64,000 nucleotides of DNA from DASQBT01 sp049578545. Lineage in GTDB: Bacteria > Pseudomonadota > Gammaproteobacteria > Burkholderiales > Thiobacillaceae. Positions 10,890 through 21,053 of the stretch are shown here, piece by piece; position 1 is the stretch's first letter, and each line of letters begins with the position of its first letter. The translations under genes and the position numbers were made by a program. The DNA is taken from the NCBI GenBank assembly GCA_049578545.1, contig JBAUMF010000027.1, positions 157,262-221,261 of the forward strand, read 5' to 3'. Under the pieces are notes generated by a model. The model made no database searches. It was not told where the DNA came from and saw nothing but the letters and a program-made list of their open reading frames with translations.

Positions 10890-11450
10890 CTAAATCACTT
10901 TCCATTTGATCGAGCAACCCATGGAAGGGATCTGATCGGTTGGCCCCTTTTGCGTGGCAGCAATTTCCTTCATGGCCTCGAACAAGTCGCGGCGCACGCC
11001 CTCGGGTGCCGTTTCCTTGCGCGATTCATCAAAGCGGCCCCGATACTGCAATTCGAAATTGCGGTTGAAGCCGAAAAAGTCCGGCGTGCAAACAGCACCA
11101 TAGGCTTTGGCAACTTCCTGGCTCTCATCCAGCACGTAGGGAAACGGGAAACTGAATTCGGCTGCTACCTTTTTCATGTTGTCGAATGAGTCCTCCGCGT
11201 ATTCCGAAGGGTCATTGCTCATGATGGCGATGGCGTGAATGCCGTACTTGTCTTTCAGTTCTTCCAGGTCGTTCACCAGCCGGGGGCGTATTGCCTTGAC
11301 GTAGGGACAGTGATTGCAAATGAACATGACTAGCAGGCCGTTGGGGCCCATTGCGCTTTTCGGTGTATGGCGTTGACCATCAACGCCAGGCAATTCGAAA
11401 TCGGCGGCCTTCCAGCCAAAATCACAGACGGGGGTAGTGAGCGAAACCAT
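10890..11450 (-). CDS. Thioredoxin-fold (AhpC/TSA-like) protein
   Basis: The product of about 186 residues has a peroxiredoxin/thioredoxin fold. DFELPGVDGQRHTPKS is the typical N-terminal strand-turn, followed by the redox motif CNHCPYVKAIRPRL and then the TPDFFGF segment carrying the cis-Pro. It belongs to a widespread family of thioredoxin-like proteins with a CxxC inside CNHCPY. It is probably a cytoplasmic reductase or peroxidase of unknown partner, as no signal peptide is present. The ATG at 11450 is preferred to the upstream TTG. Confidence 0.85.
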   Translation of the reverse strand: MVSLTTPVCDFGWKAADFELPGVDGQRHTPKSAMGPNGLLVMFICNHCPYVKAIRPRLVNDLEELKDKYGIHAIAIMSNDPSEYAEDSFDNMKKVAAEFSFPFPYVLDESQEVAKAYGAVCTPDFFGFNRNFELQYRGRFDESRKETAPEGVRRDLFEAMKEIAATQKGPTDQIPSMGCSIKWKVI

Positions 11451-11524
11451 GGCAGTCAATCAAATAGATTACAAGTTAACTATAGTTGCATAATAACAAA
11501 GCCTCCCTCGCCTTGATCCAATAC

Positions 11525-12271
11525 ATGGCAATCGCCCGTTTTTTCATTCCCCTTCCCCTTGGCCCAGGCATGCGATTTTCATTGCCGCCCGGGCCGGCTC
11601 GCCATGGAGCCAAGGCCCTGAGACTGAAAGCAGGAGACGGCATCACGCTGTTCAACGGAGAGGGCGGCGAGTGCCTGGCTCGCATTGAACGCATTGTCGA
11701 GGATGAGTTGTTCGTGAGCGTCATTGGTTGCGGAGGAATGGAGCGGGAATCCAACCTCGATATCCGCCTCGCCCAGGGTATTTCGTCTGGCGAGCGGATG
11801 GACTACACCTTGCAAAAATCAGTCGAATTGGGAGTGGCAGCCATTCAGCCTTTGGCATTGCGACGCAGCGTGGTGAAGCTCTCAACAGAACGCGCAGAGA
11901 GGAGGGTCAATCACTGGCAGGGCGTGGTGATTGCCGCCTGTGAGCAAAGCGGCCGCAATCGGGTGCCGGAAGTTGCCAAGCCGCTTGACCTGCCGCATTG
12001 GCTGGCGGCTCGGCCCGAAGGTGTCAGGCTGCTTCTGTCACCTGAGTCTGAGCAGACGCTGAAGCATCTCGCGGTTCCGCAAGGCCCGGTGTGGCTGATG
12101 GCTGGGCCGGAGGGCGGGTTTGAGCCAGACGAGGCGAAGCTGGCTGTGCAAAACGGATTTGTGCCGGTGCGCCTGGGTCCGAGAATTCTGCGTACAGAAA
12201 CTGCGGCCTTGGCCGCAATATCGGCCATGCAGATGCTGTGGGGTGATTTTGGTAAGGGAATCGCTGACTGA
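11525..12271 (+). CDS. rsmE: 16S rRNA m3U1498 methyltransferase RsmE
   Basis: The 248-residue protein has the RsmE layout. An N-terminal PUA-like domain starts ARFFIPLPL. A C-terminal SPOUT domain follows, with the knot motifs WLMAGPEGGFEPDE and LGPRILRTETAALAAISAMQ. It methylates U1498 of 16S rRNA using S-adenosylmethionine. ATG at 11525 is used in place of the weaker TTG at 11486. The last residues (GKGIAD) extend past the usual family end (LWGDF). They are encoded by a sequence that aligns with the terminal repeat of a small mobile element, so the stop codon appears to be element-derived. Confidence 0.93.
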   Translation: MAIARFFIPLPLGPGMRFSLPPGPARHGAKALRLKAGDGITLFNGEGGECLARIERIVEDELFVSVIGCGGMERESNLDIRLAQGISSGERMDYTLQKSVELGVAAIQPLALRRSVVKLSTERAERRVNHWQGVVIAACEQSGRNRVPEVAKPLDLPHWLAARPEGVRLLLSPESEQTLKHLAVPQGPVWLMAGPEGGFEPDEAKLAVQNGFVPVRLGPRILRTETAALAAISAMQMLWGDFGKGIAD

Positions 12272-12536
12272 CTCCTCCATGCGCAGCGTTCGTCCAGAAC
12301 GACTGAGGGTGGGCCGGCGGCCTCTGTGACGCGCCCCTTGAGTTCGCAGGCGAGCGTGCAGGGAAGAGCAGGGGTCGGCCGCAGGGGCGTCGGCATGCAT
12401 GGGCGAACGTCGCCCAGATCCCCATTGCCTGCGCTGCTGCGGCCCGCTTTACTGCGCTTGCTCCCAGGCGCAACGTCGCGCGGGCCATCCCGCACAGCCT
12501 CCTGCACGCCCATGCTGGGCTTGATCAGAACTTCCC
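12256..12536. mobile_element. Degenerate small inverted-repeat element (MITE-like)
   Basis: The left end GGGAATCGCTGACTGACTCC and the following CATGCGCAGCG align base for base, with scattered mismatches, with the right terminus of the element at 61132-61556. The right end, read on the minus strand, is GGGAAGTTCTGATCAAGCCC, again like that terminus. The 281 bp carry no credible gene. The left end overlaps the 3' end of rsmE. No target-site duplication is obvious, which fits an old copy. Confidence 0.55.
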
Positions 12537-12621
12537 GGGCGCTTGAAGACAAGGGCGTAATGGCGCAAAGTTATAGCTGGGAGAAGGCAAAACCCCGCTC
12601 GTTCGGATTCCGGGAAACATA

Positions 12622-13941
12622 ATGAACAATGACATTACCGTATTCGTCCACTGGTTTCGTTCAGCCGCACCTTATATCAACGGCTTTCGCGGCAAGACCT
12701 TTGTCATTGCATTCGGCGGTGAGGTTGTAGCCGACGGCCAGTTTGTCGGGTTGGCGCACGATATCAATCTGCTCAGCAGCCTGGGTGTGCGTCTGGTGCT
12801 GGTGCATGGCGCACGGCCACAAATTGAAACCCAGTTGAAGGAACGGGGCGCAGAAATTCGCTATGTGAATGGCCTGCGGGTGACCGATACGGCAGCACTG
12901 GCCAGCGTGAAGGAAGCGGTGGGTACGGTGCGGGTGGAAATCGAAGCCCTGCTCTCGCTAGGCCTGGCCAACACGCCCATGGCCGGCTCTGATATTCGCG
13001 TCGCCTCAGGCAACTTCGTTACCGCCAAGCCTTTGGGCGTGCATGACGGCGTCGATCTGCAGCACACTGGAGACGTGCGCAAGATTCACTCTGAAGCAAT
13101 CAACAAACGGCTGGAAGACGGCGAGATCGTCTTGCTCTCCCCCATCGGGTATTCGCCCACCGGGGAAATCTTCAATCTTACGGTTGAGAGTGTGGCAACA
13201 CAGGCGGCGATTACGTTAAAGGCCGACAAGCTCATTTTCCTGATGGAAACCGAGGGTGTGAGTGCTGGCCGGGGGCGTATCCAATCAACCATGACGGTAG
13301 AGGAAGCCGAGGCCTGGCTGGCCAGGACCAAGAAGATAGCGGAAGACGTCGGATATTTTCTGCCCAGTGCGATCAATGCTTGCAAGAAAGGAGCAAAGCG
13401 TGCTCACCTGATTTCGCGTCACCGCGACGGCGCCCTGCTTGCTGAACTCTTTACGCGTGATGGTGTGGGTACGCTCATCACGCCGACTCCCCTGGAAACC
13501 CTGCGCACGGCGACCATCGACGATGTTGGCGACATTCTCGGACTGATCGAACCCTTGGAACGGGAAGGTGTGCTGGTGCGCCGTTCGCGCGAACTGCTGG
13601 AAATGGAAATCAGTCGTTTTCAGGTAGTCGAATCCGATGGCGTGGTTGCGGGATGTGTCGCAATTTACCCATTCGCCAGGGAGAAATCTGCCGAAATGGC
13701 GTGTCTCGTCGTTCATCCCGAATATCGTGAACATGGGCTGGGTGACCGGCTGCGTGAAGCCGCGGAAAGAAGTGCCGCCAAACAGGGCGCCAAGCGGGTG
13801 TTCGTGTTGACTACGCAAACTGAGCAATGGTTTGAGGAACGGGGTTATGTCGAAGTGCCGCTCGCGCAGTTACCGGCGAGTCGGCAGACGGTCTACAATT
13901 ACCAGCGCCGCTCCAAAGTCCTGCTCAAGAGAGTTGATTGA
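12622..13941 (+). CDS. argA: N-acetylglutamate synthase (ArgA type)
   Basis: The 439-residue protein has an amino-acid-kinase-like domain (about 1-290). Its FVIAFGGEVVADG strand and LVHGARPQIETQL motif match ArgA rather than ArgB. A GNAT acetyltransferase domain follows (about 295-430) with VHPEYREHGLGDRL, the acetyl-CoA-binding signature. It makes N-acetylglutamate from glutamate and acetyl-CoA, the first step of arginine biosynthesis. The C-terminal EERGYVEVPLAQLP matches the family closely. It stands alone, downstream of the degenerate MITE-like element, which may have replaced its original upstream region. Confidence 0.96.
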   Translation: MNNDITVFVHWFRSAAPYINGFRGKTFVIAFGGEVVADGQFVGLAHDINLLSSLGVRLVLVHGARPQIETQLKERGAEIRYVNGLRVTDTAALASVKEAVGTVRVEIEALLSLGLANTPMAGSDIRVASGNFVTAKPLGVHDGVDLQHTGDVRKIHSEAINKRLEDGEIVLLSPIGYSPTGEIFNLTVESVATQAAITLKADKLIFLMETEGVSAGRGRIQSTMTVEEAEAWLARTKKIAEDVGYFLPSAINACKKGAKRAHLISRHRDGALLAELFTRDGVGTLITPTPLETLRTATIDDVGDILGLIEPLEREGVLVRRSRELLEMEISRFQVVESDGVVAGCVAIYPFAREKSAEMACLVVHPEYREHGLGDRLREAAERSAAKQGAKRVFVLTTQTEQWFEERGYVEVPLAQLPASRQTVYNYQRRSKVLLKRVD

Positions 13942-14235
13942 GGTAATGGCGTGCATGCAGACTGCCGTTGTTTTGGACTGTTCGCGACCTGCGTCAGCAT
14001 ATTCCCAGGATGCGCCAATATACTTCGGCATTGTTGCAAATCCGTCTGTTTGGGGATTAATCAGAGTAAAGCCGCCGCCCGCGGAACATCAGCCCAGGAC
14101 TTCAATGCGCCCTGAGTGCGTTAAATGGGCACTTGATTTTGCCTGCTTCGTCACCCGCATCTGGGAGTGGCGCTTCAATCTGTCACTGCAATTTGGCGAT
14201 GAAGTGGCCAGCCCGCCTGGCGTAGACGATCAGCC
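13942..14235. other. Intergenic region argA to GGDEF/EAL gene
   Basis: About 290 bases without a recognised gene. An ORF of 44 codons (14105-14239) overlaps the next gene's start by an ATGA. It has no recognisable family and no strong ribosome site, so it is not called. Confidence 0.4.
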
Positions 14236-17019
14236 ATGAAGCTGCTGCCCTCAAAGCTGGGTTTGCGCAATCGCTTTCTCTTGGCCGCTATATCGATCCA
14301 AGCCATTGTGCTAGCTGCACTGGTTTTCAACAGTGTTCGCCTCATTGACCAGACAATGGAGGAGCAAGCCCGCGCGGATGCCCAGGAGGACGCGGAGATA
14401 ATGGCTGCAACCATAACGGCCCCCCTGGCCGAGAGGAATATGGCGACGCTGCGCAGCTTGGTCAGCCTTATGGAAAAGGAACCCAACTTCAACAGCGTGG
14501 TAGTGCGGGACGAAGAGGGGCAGGTTCTGGTAAAAATCGGTCCCAGAATGGAGAAGGCCAATGTACTCGTCGCTGGCAAGGTGCCTGTCAAGCTTGGGAC
14601 GCGTATCTATGGCTGGGTTGAATACGAGTATTCAGGCGGCAGCATCAATGGCGTTCGCACATCGCTTATCCATCAAAGCGTCGGGATCGGCCTGTTGGCC
14701 CTATTGGGCACCAGTCTGCTTCTGCTCCTTTCCGGTTATTGGATAAGTCGTCATTTCCAAACCCTCAGCCATATGGCCACACGTATTGCGGATGGCGATT
14801 TCAGCGCGCGTGCGCCGGTATGGGGACAGGATGAAGTGGGCCGGATTGCGGAGGTTTTCAACCAGCTGGCGCAAACGGTGGAAGACAGTGTGAAGCAGGC
14901 CAAAGATGACGAAGCCCGCTTTCTCGCCATTGCTGACTATACCTACGACCTTGAGTTGTGGCTTTCTCCGGAAGGACGCCTGCTCTGGGTCAATCCATCC
15001 GTTGAACGCATGCTCGGCTATACAGTAGCCGAGTGCATGGGTGCAATGAACTTTCCGCTCGATGTGATTCATCCAGATGACCGGGTAGCAGCCGAATTTC
15101 AACTCCGCCAAGCCCTGAAGGGTCATTCAGGCAGCGGCTATGTCTTCCAGATGCTGAGAAAAGATGGCAGCCGGTTTTGGGCCAGTGCAAACTGGCAGGC
15201 AATTTATGACAGTACAGGCCGCTATTTAGGCTTGCGGGCAAGTATTCGGGACATTGATGATCTCAAGAACGTTGAGGCATCACTGCGCCAGGCCGTCACT
15301 GATTTGCGCACTGCAGAAAATCTGAAGAGCCAGTATCTGGAAGAAAGTGAACAGGAGCGCGCCCGGCTTTCGGCGCTGCTCTCAGCCATGAGTCTGGGTA
15401 TTCTGTTCGTCAACCCGGAAGGGCGGGTGGTGTACCACAATCCGGCGTTCACCCGAATGTGGATGATTCCCGAGGAAGAGCATCTTGTCGGCCTTGATGT
15501 CAACGTGGCGCTGACAAAATCGCCCAATCAGTTGGCCCGTCCCGATCATTTTTCCCGTCACCTCTTGGCGGTGCTGGAAAGCAGGGAAACAACCGAAGGC
15601 TTCGAAATCCAGATGAATGATGGTCGGGTGTTTACGGAACTGGATTACCCGGTCAGGGACAAGGAAGCGCGCTTCATCGGCCATCTGTGGATTTATGAGG
15701 ATGTAACCAAGGAACGGCAGACGGCAGAACAACTGGTTTATCTCGCAGAACGGGATCCGTTGACCGGGCTCTTCAACCGTCATCGTTTTCAGTCCGAATT
15801 GGATCGGACGATGCTCGAATGTCGGCGTCATGAAAGTCGTGCCGCCGTGATGTTTTTCGATTTGGACGAGTTTAAGGCAATCAATGACACGTTCGGCCAT
15901 CGTGCCGGAGACGCAGTACTGATCAGAGTAGCGGGAGAAATAAGCGCCTTGGTCAGACGCAATGAGGTGTTTGCACGCTTGGGTGGCGATGAATTTGCCA
16001 TCTTGCTGCCAAGCCTGAAAGGCAATGAAGCCGAAATTCTGGCGGAGAGGGTGGTTCGAGCTGTCGCCCAGATTCCCTTCCGGTTTGACGGGCAAAACCT
16101 GCGCCTGACCGCCAGCCTGGGCATTGCCACATACCCTGAGCAGGCGGCAGATGCAGAGGAATTGGTGGCACGGGCTGATATAGCCATGTATCAGGCCAAA
16201 CAGGCGGGGAAGAATACCTGGCGGACTTACCGGGATGATGATCTTGGCAACCGGGAAACGCTAGCTCGACTTAACTGGAACGAGCGCATCAGTCATGCGC
16301 TGGATAAACAAGGTTTCGTGTTGCATTATCAGGGGATCTACCACACAAGCGACAGTACTCTTGCCCATCTGGAAGCGCTGGTCCGCATGGTGGATGAGAG
16401 GCATCCTGATAAACTTATACCGCCGGGCAACTTCATACCACTGGCCGAAAAGAGTGGCCGCATCGTCGACATCGACCGATGGGTAATCCGTAAAGCCGTG
16501 CAGGAGCTTGCGCGTTCACCAAAGGTACCGGCAATTGCCGTAAATGTTTCGGCCCGTTCCCTGGGTGAGCCGACCTTGTCGCAATACATTGCCGAACAGC
16601 TCAGGGAATTCCGCGTCGACGCCACGCGCCTGATCATTGAGCTGACTGAAACTGACGCAGTGGGCGATTTGCATGACACGCAACGATTGATCGACGCATT
16701 GCGCAATATGGGGTGTGGCGTCTGCCTCGATGATTTTGGCACTGGTTTCTCCTCCTTTGCCTATCTTAAGCATCTGCATGCCAACATCCTGAAAATTGAC
16801 GGGCTGTTCATCCGCGATCTGCATCGGCACCAGGATAACCAGGTGTTTGTGCAGGCCATTGTCAACATCGCGCGCGGGCTAGGCAAAAAGGTCGTGGCGG
16901 AATATGTCGAAAGCCAGAACGTGCTGAAGATACTGAAGACTTTTGGTGTGGACATGGTTCAGGGGTATCACCTGGACATGCCTGTGGCCGATCACCCGAG
17001 CCTCAACAGGTCGGCGTAG
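14236..17019 (+). CDS. Membrane sensor with HAMP, PAS, GGDEF and EAL domains
   Basis: The 927-residue protein contains, in order: a membrane helix (about 12-34), a periplasmic sensor loop (35-145), a second helix (150-170) and a HAMP domain (172-222). Two PAS domains (about 230-345 and 380-490) follow, then GGDEF (about 505-665) with RDPLTGLFNRHRF and intact RLGGDEFA, and EAL (about 690-920) with LEALVRM and DDFGTGFSSF. It is likely a bifunctional c-di-GMP synthase and phosphodiesterase responding to an external signal and to a PAS-bound cue. Both catalytic motifs look intact, so the net activity cannot be told from sequence. It stands alone between argA and ybiT. Confidence 0.93.
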   Translation: MKLLPSKLGLRNRFLLAAISIQAIVLAALVFNSVRLIDQTMEEQARADAQEDAEIMAATITAPLAERNMATLRSLVSLMEKEPNFNSVVVRDEEGQVLVKIGPRMEKANVLVAGKVPVKLGTRIYGWVEYEYSGGSINGVRTSLIHQSVGIGLLALLGTSLLLLLSGYWISRHFQTLSHMATRIADGDFSARAPVWGQDEVGRIAEVFNQLAQTVEDSVKQAKDDEARFLAIADYTYDLELWLSPEGRLLWVNPSVERMLGYTVAECMGAMNFPLDVIHPDDRVAAEFQLRQALKGHSGSGYVFQMLRKDGSRFWASANWQAIYDSTGRYLGLRASIRDIDDLKNVEASLRQAVTDLRTAENLKSQYLEESEQERARLSALLSAMSLGILFVNPEGRVVYHNPAFTRMWMIPEEEHLVGLDVNVALTKSPNQLARPDHFSRHLLAVLESRETTEGFEIQMNDGRVFTELDYPVRDKEARFIGHLWIYEDVTKERQTAEQLVYLAERDPLTGLFNRHRFQSELDRTMLECRRHESRAAVMFFDLDEFKAINDTFGHRAGDAVLIRVAGEISALVRRNEVFARLGGDEFAILLPSLKGNEAEILAERVVRAVAQIPFRFDGQNLRLTASLGIATYPEQAADAEELVARADIAMYQAKQAGKNTWRTYRDDDLGNRETLARLNWNERISHALDKQGFVLHYQGIYHTSDSTLAHLEALVRMVDERHPDKLIPPGNFIPLAEKSGRIVDIDRWVIRKAVQELARSPKVPAIAVNVSARSLGEPTLSQYIAEQLREFRVDATRLIIELTETDAVGDLHDTQRLIDALRNMGCGVCLDDFGTGFSSFAYLKHLHANILKIDGLFIRDLHRHQDNQVFVQAIVNIARGLGKKVVAEYVESQNVLKILKTFGVDMVQGYHLDMPVADHPSLNRSA

Positions 17020-17209
17020 TTCCGTTTCCAGTCAGGGCCGCAAACGCTCTTCGCCGGGCGGCTTGCCCGCGGCAGTTTGATTGGAAACCGGGCTTCTGCA
17101 CTGGATTCATGCCGGTTAGAGCCTTCCTGAAGTCAGACGCTGATCTGTCTGCCATGACAGGAATGCTAGAATCTTCCGTTTTTCAAATGCTTATCTAGAG
17201 GTTCTTTTC

Positions 17210-18802
17210 ATGCTTATTGCTTCCGGCGTCACCATGCAATTTGGCGCCAAGCCTCTATTCGAGAACGTTTCCGTCAAGTTTGGCGATGGCAACCGTTACG
17301 GACTGATCGGTGCGAACGGCTGCGGCAAGTCCACCTTCATGAAAATTCTCGCGGGCACACTGGAGCCAAGTCACGGCAATGTGTCGCTGGATAGGGGCGA
17401 GCGCATGGCCTGGCTGCGTCAGGACCAGTTTGCTTACGAAGATCAGATTGTGCTGGATGTGGTAATGCAGGGCGACAAGGAAATGTGGGCGGTGCGCCAG
17501 GAAAAGGATGCCATCTACATGAACCCCGAGGCAACTGAAGAAGACTACATGCGGGCTGCCGAACTGGAGGGGCGATTTGGCGAGTTGGGTGGCTACGATG
17601 CTGAAGCGCGCGCGGGCGAGCTGTTGCTGGGCGTCGGTATCCCTTCCGAGCTGCACAATGGCCCGATGAGCGCGGTGGCGCCGGGTTACAAGCTGCGCGT
17701 CCTTTTGGCGCAGGCGCTGTTTTCCAATCCCGATATTCTGTTGCTTGACGAACCTACCAACAACCTCGACATCAATACGATCCGCTGGCTGGAAGGGGTG
17801 ATCAACCAGAGAAACTCAACCCTGATCATCATTTCCCACGACCGGCATTTCCTCAATTCGGTCTGCACCCATATGGCGGATGTGGATTACGGCACCATCA
17901 GAATCTACCCGGGCAACTATGACGATTACATGCTGGCCTCCACCCAGGCTCGTGCCCAGCAGGCTGCAGCCAATGTGCGCGCCAAGGAAAAGATCGCCGA
18001 ATTGCAGGCCTTCGTTGCGCGCTTTTCGGCCAATGCGTCCAAGGCCCGGCAGGCCACCAGCCGGCAGCGCCAGATGGAAAAGATCAAGGTCGAAGACATC
18101 AAGCCTTCATCGCGGCAGAATCCGTATATTCGTTTTGAGCAGGAAAAGCAGTTGCATCGCCGGGCACTGGAGGTGGAAAAACTGGCATTTGGCTTTACTG
18201 ACGCCCCGCTGCTTGCCAATCTAAATTTTGCGCTGGAGGCGGGCGAAAAGCTCGGAATTATCGGTGGCAACGGTCTGGGCAAGACGACTCTGCTCAGGTT
18301 GCTGATGGGTGAATTGATTCCGCAGAAAGGGATGGTGCGCTGGGCCGAGCATGCCAGCGTCGGCTACTTTGCCCAGGATCATGCGGCGGAATTCGACAGT
18401 GAAATGAACCTGTTTGACTGGATGACCCGCTGGGCCAAGCCTGGCGATGATGACCAGGTTATTCGCGGCATTCTGGGGCGGCTGCTGTTTTCCGGCGACG
18501 ACATCAAGAAACCCGTGAATGTGTTATCTGGCGGCGAGCAGGGCCGCATGCTGTATGGCAAGCTGATGCTTGGACGTCACAATGTGCTGGTGATGGATGA
18601 GCCCACCAATCACATGGACATGGAAACCATCGAGTCTCTAAACCTGGCGCTCGACCTGTTCAAGGGCACCCTGATTTTTGTTTCCCACGACCGGCAGTTC
18701 GTCGGCAGCCTGGCCACCCGAATTATTGAGCTTACCCCTCAGGGCCACGAAGTCTACATGGGTACGTACGACGAATACCTCCACGTCAAGGGTCTGGAGT
18801 AG
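17210..18802 (+). CDS. ybiT: ABC-F translation factor YbiT
   Basis: The 530-residue protein has exactly the length of E. coli YbiT and near-identical motif wording as I recall it. Two ATPase domains are present: the first has GANGCGKST and [11 protein letters not shown], the second [18 protein letters not shown] and [10 protein letters not shown]. They are joined by a charged linker. The first signature motif is degenerate (SAVAPG), as in YbiT. There are no membrane helices, so it is a ribosome-associated ABC-F protein rather than a transporter. A ribosome site AGAGG precedes ATG at 17210. Confidence 0.94.
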   Translation: MLIASGVTMQFGAKPLFENVSVKFGDGNRYGLIGANGCGKSTFMKILAGTLEPSHGNVSLDRGERMAWLRQDQFAYEDQIVLDVVMQGDKEMWAVRQEKDAIYMNPEATEEDYMRAAELEGRFGELGGYDAEARAGELLLGVGIPSELHNGPMSAVAPGYKLRVLLAQALFSNPDILLLDEPTNNLDINTIRWLEGVINQRNSTLIIISHDRHFLNSVCTHMADVDYGTIRIYPGNYDDYMLASTQARAQQAAANVRAKEKIAELQAFVARFSANASKARQATSRQRQMEKIKVEDIKPSSRQNPYIRFEQEKQLHRRALEVEKLAFGFTDAPLLANLNFALEAGEKLGIIGGNGLGKTTLLRLLMGELIPQKGMVRWAEHASVGYFAQDHAAEFDSEMNLFDWMTRWAKPGDDDQVIRGILGRLLFSGDDIKKPVNVLSGGEQGRMLYGKLMLGRHNVLVMDEPTNHMDMETIESLNLALDLFKGTLIFVSHDRQFVGSLATRIIELTPQGHEVYMGTYDEYLHVKGLE

Positions 18803-18806
18803 GTTC

Positions 18807-19597
18807 ATGATGAAGTCGGCGGTCGTTATTGGCTTGGGTCAGCCGGGCCGCGTGCTTGCTGGTGGATTTTTGCGCTGCGGGTATCAGCTTTTGCCTGTCA
18901 ATCGCGGCGATGACATGAAATCGGTTGCCAGGACTCTTCCTGATCCTGAGCTAGTTCTCGTTGCAGTTGCGGAAACCGCGATCTGCATGGTGCTCTTGCT
19001 GCGTTGCCCGCTGTCTGGAAGAGCCGTGCGGCTTTGATACAGAACGAGCTGCTCCCGTGGGACTGGGAGGCGCATTTGATCGTCGATCCCGAGGTGATTT
19101 CAGTCTGGTTCGAAAAGAAGAAAGGCACGGATGCCAAACCGCTTATTCCTTCTCCTGTCGCCGGGCCGAAGGCAGCCCAGCTGGTCACGGCGCTGCGCGC
19201 GATAGATATCCCTGCACGGGTAGTGCGCCCTGGAGACGAGTTGTTGTACGAACTAGTGAGAAAGAATGTGTACATTCTCACCACCAACCTTGCCGGACTC
19301 AAGACCGGCGGAACGGTAAGTGAATTGTGGGCAAACGATGAAGCGTTTGCACGTCAGGTGGCGGGCGAAGTGATGGATATTCAGGACAGCCCCACCGGCA
19401 AGCATCATGATCGCGGAAAACTGATTGCGGGTATGCTGGAGGCGTTTGATGGCGATCCACAACACATTTGCACGGGCCGCTCCGCTCCTGCCCGGCTGGC
19501 GCGAGCCCTGGCCCACGCGGATCAGGCCGGGCTGGCTGTTCCTATCTTAAGAAGCCTTGCGAAGGATGGAACGGTTGACCGCCATTCTGCTCGGTAA
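18807..19597 (+). pseudogene. Frameshifted ketopantoate-reductase-like gene
   Basis: The first frame starts at ATG 18807 with a Rossmann motif (VIGLGQPGRVLAGGF) and reads into VLVAVAET. Near base 18978 the coding potential jumps to another frame. From there the sequence reads DLHGALAALPAVWKS and continues to 19597 with ELVRKNVYILTTNLAGL, TGGTVSELW and CTGRSAPARLARALAHADQ, all typical of a 2-dehydropantoate-reductase-related family. One missing base or two extra bases at ACCGCG|GAT-like context explains it. It is either a real pseudogene or a sequencing error. It follows ybiT by only a few bases. Confidence 0.8.
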
Positions 19598-19676
19598 ACT
19601 GGCGCTGCCTGCGGCCGTTGCATGCCAAGCTGGCTTTGGCGACGCAATGAAGGGATGGCAAGCGCTGCGAAAAGGA

Positions 19677-20162
19677 CTAAATGGTTTGCTTGACCGAAGG
19701 CTTTCCTTGCTTGTTCTTGATGCCTACTTGACCGCTTTTCTCTAAAGGCAGCCAGATCAGTCCTTTGATCTTTACTCGCCCATTGATTTTATAGCGCGCT
19801 CCACTCCTGAGCGCATCCAGATTCAGGGCGTGCAGCTGCTTTATCAAATTGCTTGACGTGGTCGCTGCTTCCAGTTTCACAACCTGGGTTCCCTGCCTTG
19901 GAATCAGGATGGGCTGATTGGAACTGACTGAAGCCAGGGGTAAATCGTTTACGGACAGATCAAAGTTCAAACCTTCCAACGGTAAGTCGACGTTATTCGG
20001 GTTTTCAAGCTGAAGTTGTATTTCAAAGCGTTGTTGCAGCAAACCCAGTTCAACCGGGTTAATGTCTTGAATGCTGATTGTGGGTGGTTGAAGAGCTGCC
20101 GACATCAGGTTGGTGCAGCCATATAACAGCAGACTTATAAGGAAGAACCAGGCCTGTCTCAT
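19677..20162 (-). CDS. LEA14-like (WHy domain) lipoprotein
   Basis: The 161-residue protein has a short signal peptide with lipobox LLYGC (Cys16). The rest is a single WHy/LEA14-like beta-sandwich: PTISIQDINPVELGLLQQRF, FEIQLQLENPNNVDLPLEGL and LNFDLSVNDLPLASV. Such proteins are common outer-membrane or periplasmic lipoproteins of proteobacteria with a proposed desiccation- or stress-related role. It follows the fructosamine-kinase-like gene with a 9-base gap, so it is probably in an operon with it and the DUF971 gene. Confidence 0.85.
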   Translation of the reverse strand: MRQAWFFLISLLLYGCTNLMSAALQPPTISIQDINPVELGLLQQRFEIQLQLENPNNVDLPLEGLNFDLSVNDLPLASVSSNQPILIPRQGTQVVKLEAATTSSNLIKQLHALNLDALRSGARYKINGRVKIKGLIWLPLEKSGQVGIKNKQGKPSVKQTI

Positions 20163-20171
20163 CTGTTTCCC

Positions 20172-21053
20172 TCAGGCTATTTCGGCCAACAGCCTGTCTA
20201 TCATGGATTCTGACTGGTATGCATAGCCACCGCCAAACAGGTTGGCATGATTGAGAATATGATACAGATTGTAAAGCGTCTTACGCACCGGGTAGCCCTC
20301 ATCCAACGGCCAGGCTTCCCCGTAAGCTGCGTAGAAATCCGCCGAAAATCCACCGAACAACTCGGTCATCGCCAGGTCAGCCTCGCGGTCGCCGTAGTAA
20401 ACGGCCGGGTCGAAAATAACTGGCTCGCCCGATGAAAGCGTCGCTGCATTGCCGCCCCACAAATCACCATGCAGCAGAGAGGGGACAGGCTGATAGTCGC
20501 AATAAAAGGCATGCAGGTTCGCCAGCAATGATTCCCCCTTGCGCTGCAGGCTGCCCTTGTAACCATTTTGCGCGGCCAGCCTCAGTTGGTGGGTGAGGCG
20601 ATAGTCACGAAAGAAATTGATCCAGTTGTCGGTCCATGGGTTGGGTTGATGCGTCGAGCCTATGGTGTTATCGAGTTTCCAGCCAAACTGGGAGGCGGTG
20701 TGGCGATGCATGGCGGCAAGATTGCGTCCCAGCCGGGCACCTGAACTGCGTCCACTCATTTCCAGATATTCGAGCACCAGAAATGCCTCGCCGGCGGATT
20801 CGCCATAGGCGATGGGGGTCGGGACGCGAATTGCTGCGGTATGCAGAATCTCTTCCAGGCCGGCGGATTCTGCAATGAACATGTCAACCCGCTTGGCCTG
20901 ATTGAGTTTGACGAAGTAACGCTGTCCGTGGCCTTCAATCAAACGCGAGGCGTTGATGCAGCCCCCACCAAGCGGGCGGCTTCTTGCAATCGAGAATTCC
21001 TGGCCGGTTGATTTGCTGATGGCCGATGCAATGGCCTGGGAGCACTGCATCAA
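20172..21053 (-). CDS. Fructosamine/ketosamine-3-kinase family protein
   Basis: This 293-residue protein of the fructosamine kinase family has an APH-like kinase fold. It shows GGGCINASRL (glycine-rich region), YFVKLN (ATP lysine), the catalytic loop LLHGDLWGGN and the metal-binding FDPAVYYGDREADLAM. These enzymes phosphorylate ketosamines or ribulosamines on glycated proteins so that they break down. The start overlaps the DUF971 stop by ATGA, which indicates translational coupling. Confidence 0.9.
   Translation of the reverse strand: MMQCSQAIASAISKSTGQEFSIARSRPLGGGCINASRLIEGHGQRYFVKLNQAKRVDMFIAESAGLEEILHTAAIRVPTPIAYGESAGEAFLVLEYLEMSGRSSGARLGRNLAAMHRHTASQFGWKLDNTIGSTHQPNPWTDNWINFFRDYRLTHQLRLAAQNGYKGSLQRKGESLLANLHAFYCDYQPVPSLLHGDLWGGNAATLSSGEPVIFDPAVYYGDREADLAMTELFGGFSADFYAAYGEAWPLDEGYPVRKTLYNLYHILNHANLFGGGYAYQSESMIDRLLAEIA

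Noticed and set aside
11911..12552. 213-residue frame antisense to rsmE
   Set aside because: It covers rsmE on the opposite strand and the degenerate element; composition is Arg/Ser/Pro-rich as in shadows.
16369..16395. Possible inactive EAL domain in the GGDEF/EAL protein
   Set aside because: EALVRM and DDFGTGFSS are present, so catalytic residues appear kept; inactivity cannot be claimed.
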